A stretch of DNA of 64,000 nucleotides from G963669295 sp963669295 (GTDB lineage: Bacteria > Bacteroidota > Bacteroidia > Flavobacteriales_D > CALLUQ01): contig OY769938.1 of the NCBI GenBank assembly GCA_963669295.1, forward strand, positions 744,001 through 808,000, written 5' to 3'. Numbering within the stretch: position 1 is the stretch's first letter; each line of letters starts with the position of its first letter. The notes under the pieces were generated by a model. That model saw nothing but the letters and a program-made list of their open reading frames with translations, made no database searches and was not told where the DNA came from. Both the position numbers and the translations under genes were made by a program. Below, in pieces: positions 10,120-18,925 of the stretch.

Positions 10120-10138
10120 TTGTTCTTTTAAAGAACAA
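10120..10138. terminator. AT-rich hairpin between convergent genes
   Basis: Perfect inverted repeat with arms TTGTTCTTT and AAAGAACAA around one T, starting one base after the M16 stop codon. It lies between convergent genes and could serve as a weak bidirectional terminator. No clear T-run follows on either strand. Confidence 0.3.
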
Positions 10139-10156
10139 GAACGTTGTCTTCCAAAG

Positions 10157-11203
10157 CTATTTGGTTAACTGAAACGAGCCGATGAACGACTTCACGTCGG
10201 TAACCGTAGGATAGCTTCCTTCTTTCAAGATGGCAATTTGATACAGGCGATTTTTCACCAGGTAAATCTCATACACCACAAAGTAGGTGCCGTTGTTTCC
10301 TTTAAAGGCTTTGCCCTTATTCCCTTTCAGGGTAATGTCTCTTTCGTCTTCCAGGTTTTCGATGCCCAAACTGCTCAGTGCTCCATTTTTCCCGCCGTCC
10401 AACAAGTCGTTGGTATTACTGGCTTCCACCATGGCCGAAGGGTAATCAGAGTAAGCTACCATGTAGGCTTCCGACAACGATTTTTCGTACATAAAGGTGG
10501 TCATTTCAATATCACCTACATCGGTAGGTACTGTTTCCGACGCTTCTTTGGGAGCGCCTGGGAAATCAATTTTAAACTTCCCATCTGACGAAGAATACCC
10601 TTTTCCAGTGCCTCCTTTATCGGCTGTATTGGTTGAATGATTGCTTTTGCCTATGGATTTTGGGTCTTTTAACAACCGAAATGTTTTAATGAAGTCTTTT
10701 ACATTGTCGTTGTCGGGATAGGTACCATCGCGCAAAATGGCTACCTGATACAACCGATTTTCTACCATATACACTTCGTATACCACATGATAGGTATTCG
10801 ACGTTGATTTTCCCTTAAAATATAGGCCGGGATAGCCATTAATGGAAATGTCTTTCTCCTCGTCTAAATCATCAATAGCAAGGCTGCTCAATGCGCCATC
10901 TTTTCCTCCTTGTAAGAGGTCTTTAGGATTACTGGCTTCCACCAGGGCACTGGGGTAATCGGAGTACGCTACCATGTAAGCTTCAGTAATCGATTTTTCG
11001 TACATGAAGGTATACATCTGGATGTCGCCCACTTCAGTAGGTACCTTTTCATTGGCCACTTCAGGAGTACCGGGAAAGTTAATTTTAAAGTTTCCGCTTT
11101 CGGAAGTGTAAGGATTATTTACCACAACGGCATAAGCCGTATTGATGCTACCTATTGCTACAGTAAACATCAATGCTGTTACAAGGAGAAGTACTTTTTT
11201 CAT
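10157..11203 (-). CDS. Exported protein with two copies of an unnamed domain
   Basis: 348 residues from the ATG at 11203; the five residues before it would need a TTG start. MKKVLLLVTALMFTVAIGS is a signal peptide, cut about residue 25. Two copies of one domain of about 130 residues follow (approximately 35-170 and 205-345). Shared marks are FKI(N/D)FPG.P, VPT(E/D)VGDI, TFMYEKS, AYMVAYSDYPSA, GGK.GALSSL and NRLYQ(V/I)AIL. A Ser/Gly-rich linker separates them. A third copy is in the lipoprotein just upstream. I do not recognise the domain; the all-beta pattern suggests a soluble periplasmic or surface fold. Confidence 0.75.
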   Translation of the reverse strand: MKKVLLLVTALMFTVAIGSINTAYAVVVNNPYTSESGNFKINFPGTPEVANEKVPTEVGDIQMYTFMYEKSITEAYMVAYSDYPSALVEASNPKDLLQGGKDGALSSLAIDDLDEEKDISINGYPGLYFKGKSTSNTYHVVYEVYMVENRLYQVAILRDGTYPDNDNVKDFIKTFRLLKDPKSIGKSNHSTNTADKGGTGKGYSSSDGKFKIDFPGAPKEASETVPTDVGDIEMTTFMYEKSLSEAYMVAYSDYPSAMVEASNTNDLLDGGKNGALSSLGIENLEDERDITLKGNKGKAFKGNNGTYFVVYEIYLVKNRLYQIAILKEGSYPTVTDVKSFIGSFQLTK

Positions 11204-11264
11204 GATTAGAGGTTTCAAGGTGAAACGTACAAATTTAAAATTCGTTTCAATAATGCATAAATCA

Positions 11265-11300
11265 GGCCAAAAAAAAGCGCGTTGGAGTCCAACGCGCTTT
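11265..11300 (-). terminator. Rho-independent terminator of the lipoprotein gene
   Basis: A GC-rich hairpin at 11274-11300 has 12-bp arms AAAGCGCGTTGG and CCAACGCGCTTT with a three-base loop. On the minus strand it is followed by a run of eight T (the complement of the A-run ending at 11273). It begins about 20 bases after the lipoprotein stop codon, so the lipoprotein and the downstream two-domain gene are probably separate transcripts. Confidence 0.8.
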
Positions 11301-11320
11301 CAATTTTTTATCAGCAAAGA

Positions 11321-11983
11321 TTACTCACCAGCTTCGTCAGCAGTAGCTTCATCGTTGCCACCAGCCAATTCGAAAGTACCGATGAATGAATCAACATCTT
11401 CTTGAGAAGGATAGCTTCCATCTCTTAAGATCGCTACCTGGTACAGTCTGTTGTCTACTAAGTACACTTCGTATACTACGTAGTAAGAGCTGTTATTGCC
11501 TTTGAAGTACAACCCTGGGTTGCCATCCAATTCGATTTCTCTTTCTTCATCTAATGTAGAGATGCCTAAGCTACCCAATGCACCATCTTTACCACCTTGC
11601 AACAAGGTTTGAGGATCGCTCAATTCGATCAATGCAGAAGGGTAATCAGAGTAAGCTACCATAAATGCTTCGGTAATGCTTTTCTCGTACATGAATGTTT
11701 TCATTTCGATGTTACCTACTTCAGTAGGAACAGTTTCGTCTGAGATGGTAGGAGCTCCCTGGAAAAAGATTTTGAAGTGTCCGTCTGCCGACTCAAAAGT
11801 TTCGCCACCAGTTGACATTTCATCTGACATGTCCATTTCATCCAATTCGTCCAATGCGCTTTCCAATTCACTGAAAGCATCTTCCATTGCTTGCTCATCG
11901 GCCTCGCTAGGTCCACAGCTTACTACAAACCCTGCAAAAAGAAGAGGTAAAAGGTAAGCCAATGGTTGCTTAAATAATTTCAT
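11321..11983 (-). CDS. Lipoprotein with one copy of the same unnamed domain
   Basis: 220 residues. MKLFKQPLAYLLPLLFAGFVVSC is a lipoprotein signal peptide with Cys23 as the acylation site. Residues 26-60 form an acidic Met/Asp/Glu-rich linker. Residues 62-200 are a close copy of the domain found twice in the downstream gene (FKIFFQGAP, VPTEVGNIEM, TFMYEKSITEAFMVAYSDYPSA, GGKDGALGSL, NRLYQVAILRDGSYP). The protein is probably tethered to the inner leaflet of the outer membrane or surface-exposed. The near-identity of motif blocks shows paralogy by duplication. Function unknown. Confidence 0.75.
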   Translation of the reverse strand: MKLFKQPLAYLLPLLFAGFVVSCGPSEADEQAMEDAFSELESALDELDEMDMSDEMSTGGETFESADGHFKIFFQGAPTISDETVPTEVGNIEMKTFMYEKSITEAFMVAYSDYPSALIELSDPQTLLQGGKDGALGSLGISTLDEEREIELDGNPGLYFKGNNSSYYVVYEVYLVDNRLYQVAILRDGSYPSQEDVDSFIGTFELAGGNDEATADEAGE

Positions 11984-12112
11984 GGTTGTAATTAATTAGT
12001 TCGAGTATTTTTTATTTTGCTTGATTAAGGCGGCAAGATATAAAAACTTTACCTTTAACCCCTCCTAAATCTTAAATATTTTTTGAATTTATAACACTAT
12101 ATCAATCAGCAA

Positions 12113-12141
12113 CTTGCAACTTATACAGCCCATTATTTTTG
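12113..12141 (+). promoter_or_regulatory. Promoter of the O-methyltransferase gene
   Basis: CTTG at 12113-12116 and TATTTTTG at 12134-12141 are 17 bases apart, a good match to the Bacteroidota -33/-7 promoter. The ATG is at 12159, giving a leader of about ten bases without Shine-Dalgarno. Confidence 0.55.
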
Positions 12142-12158
12142 CATTAAATTTCTAGCCC

Positions 12159-12800
12159 ATGGATTTTTTAGACCCGCAACTCGATGCTTATGTAGTAGCC
12201 AACACCGAAAAAGAACCGGAAATATTGGCCAAACTCAATAGAGACACCAATTTAAATGTATTGTCGCCCCGCATGTTGGCCGGCCATTTTCAAGGCCGCA
12301 CATTGAGTATGATTAGTAAGATGATTAACCCCAAACACGTGTTAGAAATTGGCACCTTTACTGGCTATTCAGCCATTTGTCTTGCAGAAGGTTTGCAAGC
12401 AGGTGGTTCGTTACACACCATCGATATTAACGAAGAGCTTCAATCGATGATTGAGCGTTACCTCGATGAAGCGGGCATTGCCGACAAGGTGCATCTACAC
12501 ATTGGCAATGCCATGGACATTGTGCCTACCATCGAAGGCAATTTTGACCTGGTATACCTCGATGCCGATAAAGACAATTACGCCAATTATTACGACATGG
12601 TATTCGACCGCGTGAACCCGGGCGGATACATCATTGCCGACAACGTACTTTGGAGCGGCAAGGTGTTAGAAAACTACGATTCGCTGGACCTCGACACGAA
12701 AAGCCTGGTGGACTACAGCAAGAAAATTCAAGACGACCCCAGGGTAGAGAATGTGTTGTTTCCTATTAGGGATGGGTTGATGATTGCCCGGAAGAAGTGA
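12159..12800 (+). CDS. Class I SAM-dependent O-methyltransferase
   Basis: 213 residues, the normal size of the Methyltransf_3 (catechol O-methyltransferase-like) family. VLEIGTFTGYSAICLAEGL (about 67-85) is the SAM-binding glycine motif. SLHTIDINEEL gives the acidic residue binding the ribose. DLVYLDADKDNYANYYDMV (about 130-148) is the characteristic metal-binding motif, and IIADNVLWSGKV the next. It probably methylates a small hydroxylated molecule in the cytoplasm; the substrate is not predictable. The gene is monocistronic with its own promoter. Confidence 0.9.
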   Translation: MDFLDPQLDAYVVANTEKEPEILAKLNRDTNLNVLSPRMLAGHFQGRTLSMISKMINPKHVLEIGTFTGYSAICLAEGLQAGGSLHTIDINEELQSMIERYLDEAGIADKVHLHIGNAMDIVPTIEGNFDLVYLDADKDNYANYYDMVFDRVNPGGYIIADNVLWSGKVLENYDSLDLDTKSLVDYSKKIQDDPRVENVLFPIRDGLMIARKK

Positions 12801-13081
12801 ACGAAAAGAATAGACCCTGAAACAAGTTCAGGGTGACAGGCAGGGATGCATTCCGCCTGAGGTAAATCACTTAGGCACCAGGAATGGGATAAGGTGACGT
12901 GAGAGGTGTGTTAGAGTCTCGATAGCCATCGGGGTGCCTGTGCAGGAGTAATGGTATGTAGGAATGTGAGCGAGTGTTTGAGTGCTTGCCTAAACAAAGC
13001 GAAGGCAAGTGTATCGAAGACCGAGCGTGAGGAACGTTGGTAAATGAAGTGTGAGAATGAGGAGAGTGAAGAATGGGGGTG
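12801..13081. repeat. Intergenic region carrying dispersed palindromic repeats
   Basis: No gene is supported here. Two hairpins are clear: arms ACCCTGAA/TTCAGGGT at 12814-12834 (loop ACAAG), and CTTGCCT/AGGCAAG at 12985-13009. A CTCGATAGCCATCGGG block lies between them (about 12917-12932). From general knowledge, similar palindromes are scattered through many Bacteroidota genomes. The region separates the convergent methyltransferase and OM protein genes, where such elements may act as terminators. Confidence 0.5.
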
Positions 13082-13804
13082 TTAGTAAGAAGGGGTATTG
13101 ATGTGGAGGCCAATGATGAGGCGGGGCAGTTCGGGGTAATGTGCTCCTTTGTTGTTAAACACATCCGACAGGCGATAACGGCCGTATAAGGCAAAAAACT
13201 CCCCTCCGAAGCGCACCATTATCCCATGATTCAAGGTGTTGAGGTAATCCATGCCCTTATTGGTAACCTTGGTGGTAGTGGCTCCTGAAGGCAACGGTGG
13301 GTGATGCTCATCTCTAAAGGTATGCTTCGCCCCCATCTTGTACGATCCGTAAAGACCAAAATCGAGGTAGGTGCCCATGTAGTCGCCTCGTTTGCCAAAG
13401 CTCAATCGGTTGTATACTTCACCGTAAAAGTTGTCGAGTACCAACCGTTCTTTATCGTGCAACAGTGTATCGGGCAGTATTTTCGACGAGTCTTGCTCCA
13501 ACCGGTACCAGGTGCGCGTTACCCCCATGCCTAACCCTACACTATACCATTCGGCCAACTTGCGCTTGTATACATAACCAAAAATAAACTGCGAAGAGTT
13601 TCCGTATTTGATGTCACCTCCAGCACCTTCTGTTTCACTGGCCACAAATCCTACTCCGGTAATGCCATACATATGATTAGCCCGATTAGGCCCCCAATTG
13701 GCCACCAGGGTATCTTCATTCACATCTTCCTCCATCAAAATGGTTTGCGACCAACCTATGGTGGCCCATAACATCAATCCGATCAATGCACTGTACTGCT
13801 TCAT
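13082..13804 (-). CDS. Hypothetical outer-membrane beta-barrel-like protein
   Basis: 240 residues with signal peptide MKQYSALIGLMLWATIGWSQ. The mature part has alternating aromatic/polar strands and glycine turns (YGITGVGFVAS, YSVGLGMGVTRTWYRL, GTYLDFGLYGSYKMG, MVRFGGEFFALYGRYRLSDVF), the appearance of a small outer-membrane barrel. It follows the subtilase gene with a gap of only three bases, so the two are almost certainly co-transcribed. No named family recognised. Confidence 0.65.
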   Translation of the reverse strand: MKQYSALIGLMLWATIGWSQTILMEEDVNEDTLVANWGPNRANHMYGITGVGFVASETEGAGGDIKYGNSSQFIFGYVYKRKLAEWYSVGLGMGVTRTWYRLEQDSSKILPDTLLHDKERLVLDNFYGEVYNRLSFGKRGDYMGTYLDFGLYGSYKMGAKHTFRDEHHPPLPSGATTTKVTNKGMDYLNTLNHGIMVRFGGEFFALYGRYRLSDVFNNKGAHYPELPRLIIGLHINTPSY

Positions 13805-13807
13805 CCG

Positions 13808-15475
13808 TTAAAAATGGTAAGTATTGGTAAATCCATTGTAATGTACTCGTAAGGTACTGCCTTTTTCCAACTCTACTTCACTCAAAATAAGTACTTCTTT
13901 CGAGTTTACTTTTACCACAAAATATTTATCGAGGTATCCCTTCGAGTTTTCGATGTGGTAAAATAAATGGCAGGGCATCTTCTGGTGCACTTTTTCTTCT
14001 ATCATAAGGTTTTCGAGCAATCCTCGCCCTACCTTTTCTACTTCATGAATGTTTTCCCAGCCATCTTGTTCTACATATTCCTGCCAATTGGTAACGCTAT
14101 CCGTGCAAAAAGCATTATCCCTAATTTTAATGTAGCGTTCTCCCGATTTGGTGATCAGGTCGAAAGTAGTGTCGGCTGCTTGCCTTACATTCAATACGTT
14201 ACGGGCATGAGGCACTCCATACCCATGCGCATAATCGAAATACGGATACAAGTCGGCTGCCTGCTCAATGGTTTTAAACAATTCCATGGCTTTTAACGTA
14301 CTGTCGTGCTGCAACACACATGCTGCAAATCCAGCTACCATTGGACTTGCAAACGAAGTGCCTTCAGCAAATGAAGTGCCCTTTTTACTGCGTATTACCA
14401 CATCTCCAAAGGCGCATACGTTCGGTTTCATCCGTTTGTCCCATGTAGGGCCATAAGAGCTAAAAGTATTGTGAAAACCGGTCCATGGGTTGATCCCGCC
14501 TACAGTTAGCACACTGTCGGCATCAGCGGGGGTGATCATAATTTTCCACCCTCCATCGCCCAGGTTTCCGGCCGCATTTACAAACAGTATTCCTTTGCGT
14601 ACTGCCCTATTGGTGGCCCGCGCCACCAGGCTTGTTTTGCCATCCATTTCTTCAATGAAATAGTTGCGTGTGGTATACCCCATCGAGCTGTTGATGATGT
14701 CTACCCCATGTTGGTCGGCCCATTCAATGGCTTCCACCCAGTTTTCTTCCAACGGCCGCACCGACCCTTTTTCTACCCGCGCCAGTAGGTATTCAGCTCC
14801 AGTGGCCAATCCCATTGGCACACCTTTATGTATGCCTGCCATGCACGAAAGCACTGAAGTACCATGCGTATTATAGGCATAAACAAACTCTTTTTCTTTT
14901 ACAAAGTCCCAGGTTTTCACAATACGGTTTTCATCCCGCAAGTGCTTAAATTCATCGGCCAGGTCTACCGCTGGGAATCCTCCATCAAAGATGGCGATGC
15001 GCACCCCTTTGCCATCAATATCTTGCGCTCTAAAAAGGTCGCCACCCAGCCGTTTGGTTTGCGCCAACAACAACGTCCATTTGCTACTCACTTGTTCTAC
15101 CGAATCGGCAACTGCCAATTGTGATTGAACCCCACTGATGCCTCGTACAGCACGCACAAAAGGCAATGTTTCCAACCAGGCTACTTGTGCTTCAGTAGCC
15201 TCGCAAGCTACCGCATTGAACCAGCGCGATTGCCCGGTAATGATTATTACCCCATTGGTTACTGTTTGCACATAAGATGTATTGAGAGGGTAATCGCTTA
15301 CGTCATCAAGCGGTAAGCCGTGTTTGATGCGTCGTTCTATGGCTTTACCATCAAAAAAAGTGTAGGGATCGAACTGTACCCCATCTTTATCGGTGAAAAA
15401 CACCCAGTACCGGTCTTGCGCAGATACGGCTGTGCTCAACAATAGGGCAAGTAAGATATAGTAGTGTTTGCGCAT
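13808..15475 (-). CDS. S8 family (subtilisin-like) serine protease, secreted
   Basis: 555 residues with signal peptide MRKHYYILLALLLSTAVSAQ. The prodomain-like region to about 155 contains YWVFFTDKDG. The catalytic triad is intact: D164 (IAIFDGG), H204 (YNTHGTSVLSCMAG) and S374 (EGTSFASPMVAGFAA); N304 in AAGN is the oxyanion-hole Asn. The last 150 residues form a beta-rich tail ending HYNGFTNTYHF. This tail does not show an obvious T9SS sorting motif, so the export route beyond the inner membrane is open. It heads a two-gene operon with the outer-membrane protein. Confidence 0.9.
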   Translation of the reverse strand: MRKHYYILLALLLSTAVSAQDRYWVFFTDKDGVQFDPYTFFDGKAIERRIKHGLPLDDVSDYPLNTSYVQTVTNGVIIITGQSRWFNAVACEATEAQVAWLETLPFVRAVRGISGVQSQLAVADSVEQVSSKWTLLLAQTKRLGGDLFRAQDIDGKGVRIAIFDGGFPAVDLADEFKHLRDENRIVKTWDFVKEKEFVYAYNTHGTSVLSCMAGIHKGVPMGLATGAEYLLARVEKGSVRPLEENWVEAIEWADQHGVDIINSSMGYTTRNYFIEEMDGKTSLVARATNRAVRKGILFVNAAGNLGDGGWKIMITPADADSVLTVGGINPWTGFHNTFSSYGPTWDKRMKPNVCAFGDVVIRSKKGTSFAEGTSFASPMVAGFAACVLQHDSTLKAMELFKTIEQAADLYPYFDYAHGYGVPHARNVLNVRQAADTTFDLITKSGERYIKIRDNAFCTDSVTNWQEYVEQDGWENIHEVEKVGRGLLENLMIEEKVHQKMPCHLFYHIENSKGYLDKYFVVKVNSKEVLILSEVELEKGSTLRVHYNGFTNTYHF

Positions 15476-15528
15476 GTATAATTTGTAAAAATAAGGATAT
15501 ATTTAACCCTCAACAAACACAACAGTTC

Positions 15529-16563
15529 ATGATCATTGATTTGCGGAGCGATACGGTTACACGCCCTACTCCCGGCATGCTAGCAGCCATGCATTCGGCA
15601 CCGGTAGGCGACGATGTTTTTAACGAAGACCCTACCATCATTGCATTGGAAGAAAAAGCGGCCACCTTGTTTGGTATGGAAGCTGCCATCTTTTGTCCTT
15701 CGGGCACCATGACCAATCAGATTGCCATCAAAGTACACACCCAACCGGGCGATGAAGTGATTTGCCATCGCTTATCGCATATTTACAATTATGAAGGTGG
15801 AGGCATTGCCATGAATTCGGGCGCTTCCATGCGTTTGATTGAAGGAGACAGAGGGCGTTTTACTGCCCGGGATGTGGTGAGCAACATCAACCCTAACGAC
15901 ATTCACTTTCCCATCACCTCTATGGTGGGGGTAGAAAACACCTGCAACAAAGGAGGAGGTTGTTATTACGATTTTGCCCATTTACAAGCCATTGGCAGTG
16001 CGTGCAAACAACACGATTTGGCCTTACACCTCGATGGTGCCCGGCTGTTTAATGCCCTTGTTGAAACACCCGAAACGGCAGCCAACTACGGGCAGGTATT
16101 CGACACTATTTCCATTTGTTTATCGAAAGGGTTGGGTGCTCCGGTAGGGTCGTTATTGCTGGGCACAGCCGCACACATTCAACGTGCTCGAAGAATAAGA
16201 AAAGTATTGGGCGGTGGCATGCGTCAGGCAGGTTATCTTGCTGCAGCGGGCATTTATGCCCTGGATCACCATGTAGACCGACTGGTGGAAGACCACCAAC
16301 GTGCCAAAGCCATGGAAAGCATATTACAGCCCTTGCCCTTTGTAAAGCAAGTGCTGCCGGTAGACACCAATATCGTGGTGTTTGAGTTGGCTGGCGATCT
16401 TACCAACGAAGCATTTATTGGTCAACTGGAAACACAAGGCGTAAAGGTAGTGCCCTTTGGTCCTCAAACCATTCGCATGACTGCTCATCTCGATTTCGAC
16501 GACGATCAGCTTACTGCCCTGGAACAGGTATTGAAAAGTTATTCGTTATCCACTGCCGGATAA
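15529..16563 (+). CDS. ltaE: Low-specificity L-threonine aldolase
   Basis: 344 residues, the family length. Cleaves L-threonine/allo-threonine to glycine and acetaldehyde using pyridoxal phosphate. Visible marks are the N-terminal DLRSDTVTRPT, the PSGTMTNQIAI cofactor loop (57-67), H84 (stacking on PLP), LHLDGARLFNA (167-176) with the PLP-nitrogen Asp, and the Schiff-base K200 in SICLSKGLGAPVGS. The key residues appear intact. It is a single gene on the plus strand, 52 bases from the divergent subtilase start. Confidence 0.92.
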   Translation: MIIDLRSDTVTRPTPGMLAAMHSAPVGDDVFNEDPTIIALEEKAATLFGMEAAIFCPSGTMTNQIAIKVHTQPGDEVICHRLSHIYNYEGGGIAMNSGASMRLIEGDRGRFTARDVVSNINPNDIHFPITSMVGVENTCNKGGGCYYDFAHLQAIGSACKQHDLALHLDGARLFNALVETPETAANYGQVFDTISICLSKGLGAPVGSLLLGTAAHIQRARRIRKVLGGGMRQAGYLAAAGIYALDHHVDRLVEDHQRAKAMESILQPLPFVKQVLPVDTNIVVFELAGDLTNEAFIGQLETQGVKVVPFGPQTIRMTAHLDFDDDQLTALEQVLKSYSLSTAG

Positions 16564-16600
16564 AACTGGTAGAACAAAACCACCGTTTTAGCGAAATCAG

Positions 16601-16632
16601 TTGACACTACTTTTTCACATTTAGTATATTGG
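16601..16632 (+). promoter_or_regulatory. Possible promoter of the acyltransferase gene
   Basis: TTGAC at 16601-16605 and TATATTGG at 16625-16632 are about 21 bases apart, a weaker version of the Bacteroidota promoter, directly before the ATG at 16637. Confidence 0.3.
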
Positions 16633-16636
16633 CACC

Positions 16637-17776
16637 ATGAGCGAAACTGCTTTTGATGTAATGAGCTTTGATGCGATTCGCCCTTACTACGATCATGAAG
16701 TGAATGAAGTAGTAGCCCGGTTGCTGAACGACGAAAGCTACCTGCAATTGGCTCGGGTGTTTTTCCCCGGGTCAGACGACGACATCAAGGCCTATACCTC
16801 CTCCATCAACTCCAACCTTGAATTTCAAGCCAAAGTAGTTTATCCGGCCATTCAAAACATCCTGGAAAATAGCAGCGATGGATTGACCTGTTCAGGCATC
16901 GATCGGTTGGACCCTAAACAAGGCTACCTGTTTATTTCCAACCATCGCGACATCATTCTCGACTCGGCATTGATTAACAATGTGCTGTATGAAAATGGGC
17001 ACAACACCACCGAAATTGCCATTGGCAACAACCTACTCACCCAGCCGTGGATCAAAGATTTGGTGAAGCTCAACAAAAGTTTTATTGTTCATCGCGATGT
17101 ATCGCCCCGCCAGTTGGTATTGTACTCGCAACGGTTGTCGAACTACATTCGCCACAACATTACCGAGCGCATGGCATCGGTTTGGATTGCTCAAAAAGAA
17201 GGGCGCACCAAAGATGGTAACGACCAAACTCATGCTGGTTTGTTGAAGATGTTTGGTATGGGGGGCAGCGACTTTATTGCCGATTATAAGGCCCTTAACA
17301 TTGTGCCCGTATCGCTATCGTATGAATACGACCCGTGCGACGCCTTGAAGGTAGAGGAGTTGCATTTTCAAGACCCTAACATTACTGTGGAAGAAGATCA
17401 GGTGGTAGACATGAACAACATGATTACCGGGGTAAAAGGGCGAAAAGGGAAAATACACATTGCCTTTGGCACTCCTATTCAACAGGAATTGGATGCGTTG
17501 AAGGAGTTGAATAAGAATGAGCAATTCAAAGCACTGGCCAGCCTTATCGATGCTCAAATTTACCGCAACTATGTGTTGTATCCATGCAACTACATTGCTG
17601 CCGACATGTTGAATGAACCTAAATACACCGACCGGTATACGGTTGCTGAACGTGCTGCTTTTCATCAATACATTGAGCAGCAGGCCAACACACTGCCTCA
17701 CGACCGCCAAAAGGTAGTGCAAACGTTAGTGGAGATGTATGCTTATCCGGTTTGGAATCAGGGGGAGGTGTTGTAA
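16637..17776 (+). CDS. 1-acyl-sn-glycerol-3-phosphate acyltransferase-like (PlsC fold)
   Basis: 379 residues. The acyltransferase block I appears as LFISNHRDIILDSA with H103 and nearby Asp residues D105 and D109. The block III-like VWIAQKEGRTKDGND follows about 80 residues later, and FIVHRDVSPRQLV forms block II. The family transfers acyl groups to a lysophosphatidate or similar lipid at the inner membrane. At 379 residues it is longer than PlsC (about 240) and has an N-terminal helical region (residues 1-80). No membrane helix is evident, so it may be a peripheral membrane enzyme. The actual acceptor is not predictable. Confidence 0.8.
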   Translation: MSETAFDVMSFDAIRPYYDHEVNEVVARLLNDESYLQLARVFFPGSDDDIKAYTSSINSNLEFQAKVVYPAIQNILENSSDGLTCSGIDRLDPKQGYLFISNHRDIILDSALINNVLYENGHNTTEIAIGNNLLTQPWIKDLVKLNKSFIVHRDVSPRQLVLYSQRLSNYIRHNITERMASVWIAQKEGRTKDGNDQTHAGLLKMFGMGGSDFIADYKALNIVPVSLSYEYDPCDALKVEELHFQDPNITVEEDQVVDMNNMITGVKGRKGKIHIAFGTPIQQELDALKELNKNEQFKALASLIDAQIYRNYVLYPCNYIAADMLNEPKYTDRYTVAERAAFHQYIEQQANTLPHDRQKVVQTLVEMYAYPVWNQGEVL

Positions 17777-17893
17777 TGGATTTCCATTTCTCTCTGGCAT
17801 CAAGCTGATGAAAAGATAGTAACCACCTCATAACAAAACAACCTTGTTTCTGGCCAACATTTGTATCGTTTTTTTAGTACCTTGGATACATAA

Positions 17894-18547
17894 ATGTATT
17901 ACTACCGTCTCCTTCATTCGCTTCTCCTACTTTTGTGCATACTGCTATTCAACACGGCAAGCGCGCAAGAAACCATCGTATTTGAAGTTGATGAGGGCGT
18001 AGAGAAACGCTCACAGTTTAGAAGTAGCGAACTAAGTGTAGGTGTACTAGCTGAGTTAGAACGGTATCCCTATGATCGTACCACCGTAAGCCAAAGAACA
18101 ACGATGCTATATACCACTTCCCTTTCACTCAATTACAAACAGGCAAGTGTGTTTATCGGCTTTCCTCTACCCATCGATCAACTCGACAAAACAACTAGCA
18201 TGGCCTTTCAATTCGGAAGTCAATTTAGGCTTCCCTTGTCAAAGTCATCGACTGCATTTTTGCAATTGAAAGGAATGCTGTTGGCTTATGAATTCATCGA
18301 TAACAATCCGAAACAAAGTTTCAGCGATCAACAGTTCAATACCACATCCGTTGCATTAGATGTTGGCTATATCATTGGATTAGGAAAGGGGTTTCAATTC
18401 AACTTTGGAGTTGGATATTGGGCTGGCACCTACAAGGATGAATATGTGGATTACAAAGGAGATCGGGTTTCTGACCCCTCCAGCCTGGGAGGAGTGCATT
18501 TCTTTTTTGGTGTACAGCATAACTTTAGTTTAGGGTCAAAAGAATAG
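17894..18547 (+). CDS. Exported hypothetical protein, barrel-like
   Basis: 217 residues with signal peptide YRLLHSLLLLLCILLFNTASAQ. The mature part contains aromatic-flanked amphipathic strands (TTSLSLNYKQASVFIGFPLP, FQFGSQFRLPL, FNFGVGYWAG, HFFFGVQHNFSLG), typical of a small outer-membrane barrel. No family recognised. Single gene; a hairpin (18543-18562) overlaps its stop codon. Confidence 0.6.
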   Translation: MYYYRLLHSLLLLLCILLFNTASAQETIVFEVDEGVEKRSQFRSSELSVGVLAELERYPYDRTTVSQRTTMLYTTSLSLNYKQASVFIGFPLPIDQLDKTTSMAFQFGSQFRLPLSKSSTAFLQLKGMLLAYEFIDNNPKQSFSDQQFNTTSVALDVGYIIGLGKGFQFNFGVGYWAGTYKDEYVDYKGDRVSDPSSLGGVHFFFGVQHNFSLGSKE

Positions 18548-18562
18548 TAATTTTTTACTATT
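18543..18562 (+). terminator. Weak hairpin over the stop codon
   Basis: Arms AATAGTAA and TTACTATT with a TTTT loop overlap the stop codon of the 217-residue exported protein gene. It is AT-rich and has no strong T-tract, so termination is uncertain. Confidence 0.3.
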
Positions 18563-18659
18563 TATAAAAAAATGTGGAACATCGCACAGCGTCAGAAGAC
18601 CTTGTCTCATCCCACTTACTGCATGAAGGAAAAACGCAACAAAAGCACCTAAAAATCGT

Positions 18660-18667
18660 TATATTTG
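18660..18667 (+). promoter_or_regulatory. -7 box of the toxin-antitoxin operon
   Basis: TATATTTG is a perfect TAnnTTTG match ending six bases before the antitoxin ATG at 18674. By the usual spacing, transcription would start at or next to the ATG, suggesting a leaderless mRNA. No convincing -33 TTTG is visible. Confidence 0.5.
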
Positions 18668-18673
18668 TATAAG

Positions 18674-18925
18674 ATGACTGCATTAGAGTATAAAGCACAG
18701 GCCATGGAATGGCTTGAAAGTGGTGACGAACAACTCGCGAAGATGGTTTATGTCTTCATCAAAACCATGAAAGATGAAGGCGAAAACCCTACCATGGGAC
18801 ACGTAGGGCGTACTCCCATTACCCAACAAGACATCGAAGAAGGAATCAAAGCCTCCAATAAGGCTATTGAGGAAGGCGATTATATGACCATCGAAGAGTT
18901 TGCGAAGACCCGCCCATGGAAGTAA
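18674..18925 (+). CDS. Putative antitoxin of a ParE/RelE-type pair
   Basis: 83 residues from the ATG at 18674; the only upstream alternative is a TTG lying inside the -7 box, so it is unlikely. The protein is acidic and helical (TALEYKAQAMEWLESGDEQLAKMVYVFIKTM), then GRTPITQQDIEEGIKASNKAIEEGDYMTIEEFAKTRPWK. The C-terminal half, including MTIEEFAKTRPWK, resembles toxin-wrapping tails of Bacteroidota antitoxins. No clear DNA-binding motif is seen. The call rests mostly on its 10-base overlap with the downstream toxin gene. Confidence 0.65.
   Translation: MTALEYKAQAMEWLESGDEQLAKMVYVFIKTMKDEGENPTMGHVGRTPITQQDIEEGIKASNKAIEEGDYMTIEEFAKTRPWK

Noticed and set aside
12871..13194. 107-codon minus-strand frame downstream of the outer-membrane protein
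   Set aside because: Ser/Thr/Pro/His-rich low-complexity translation, overlaps the real gene end in another frame and runs through palindromic repeats.
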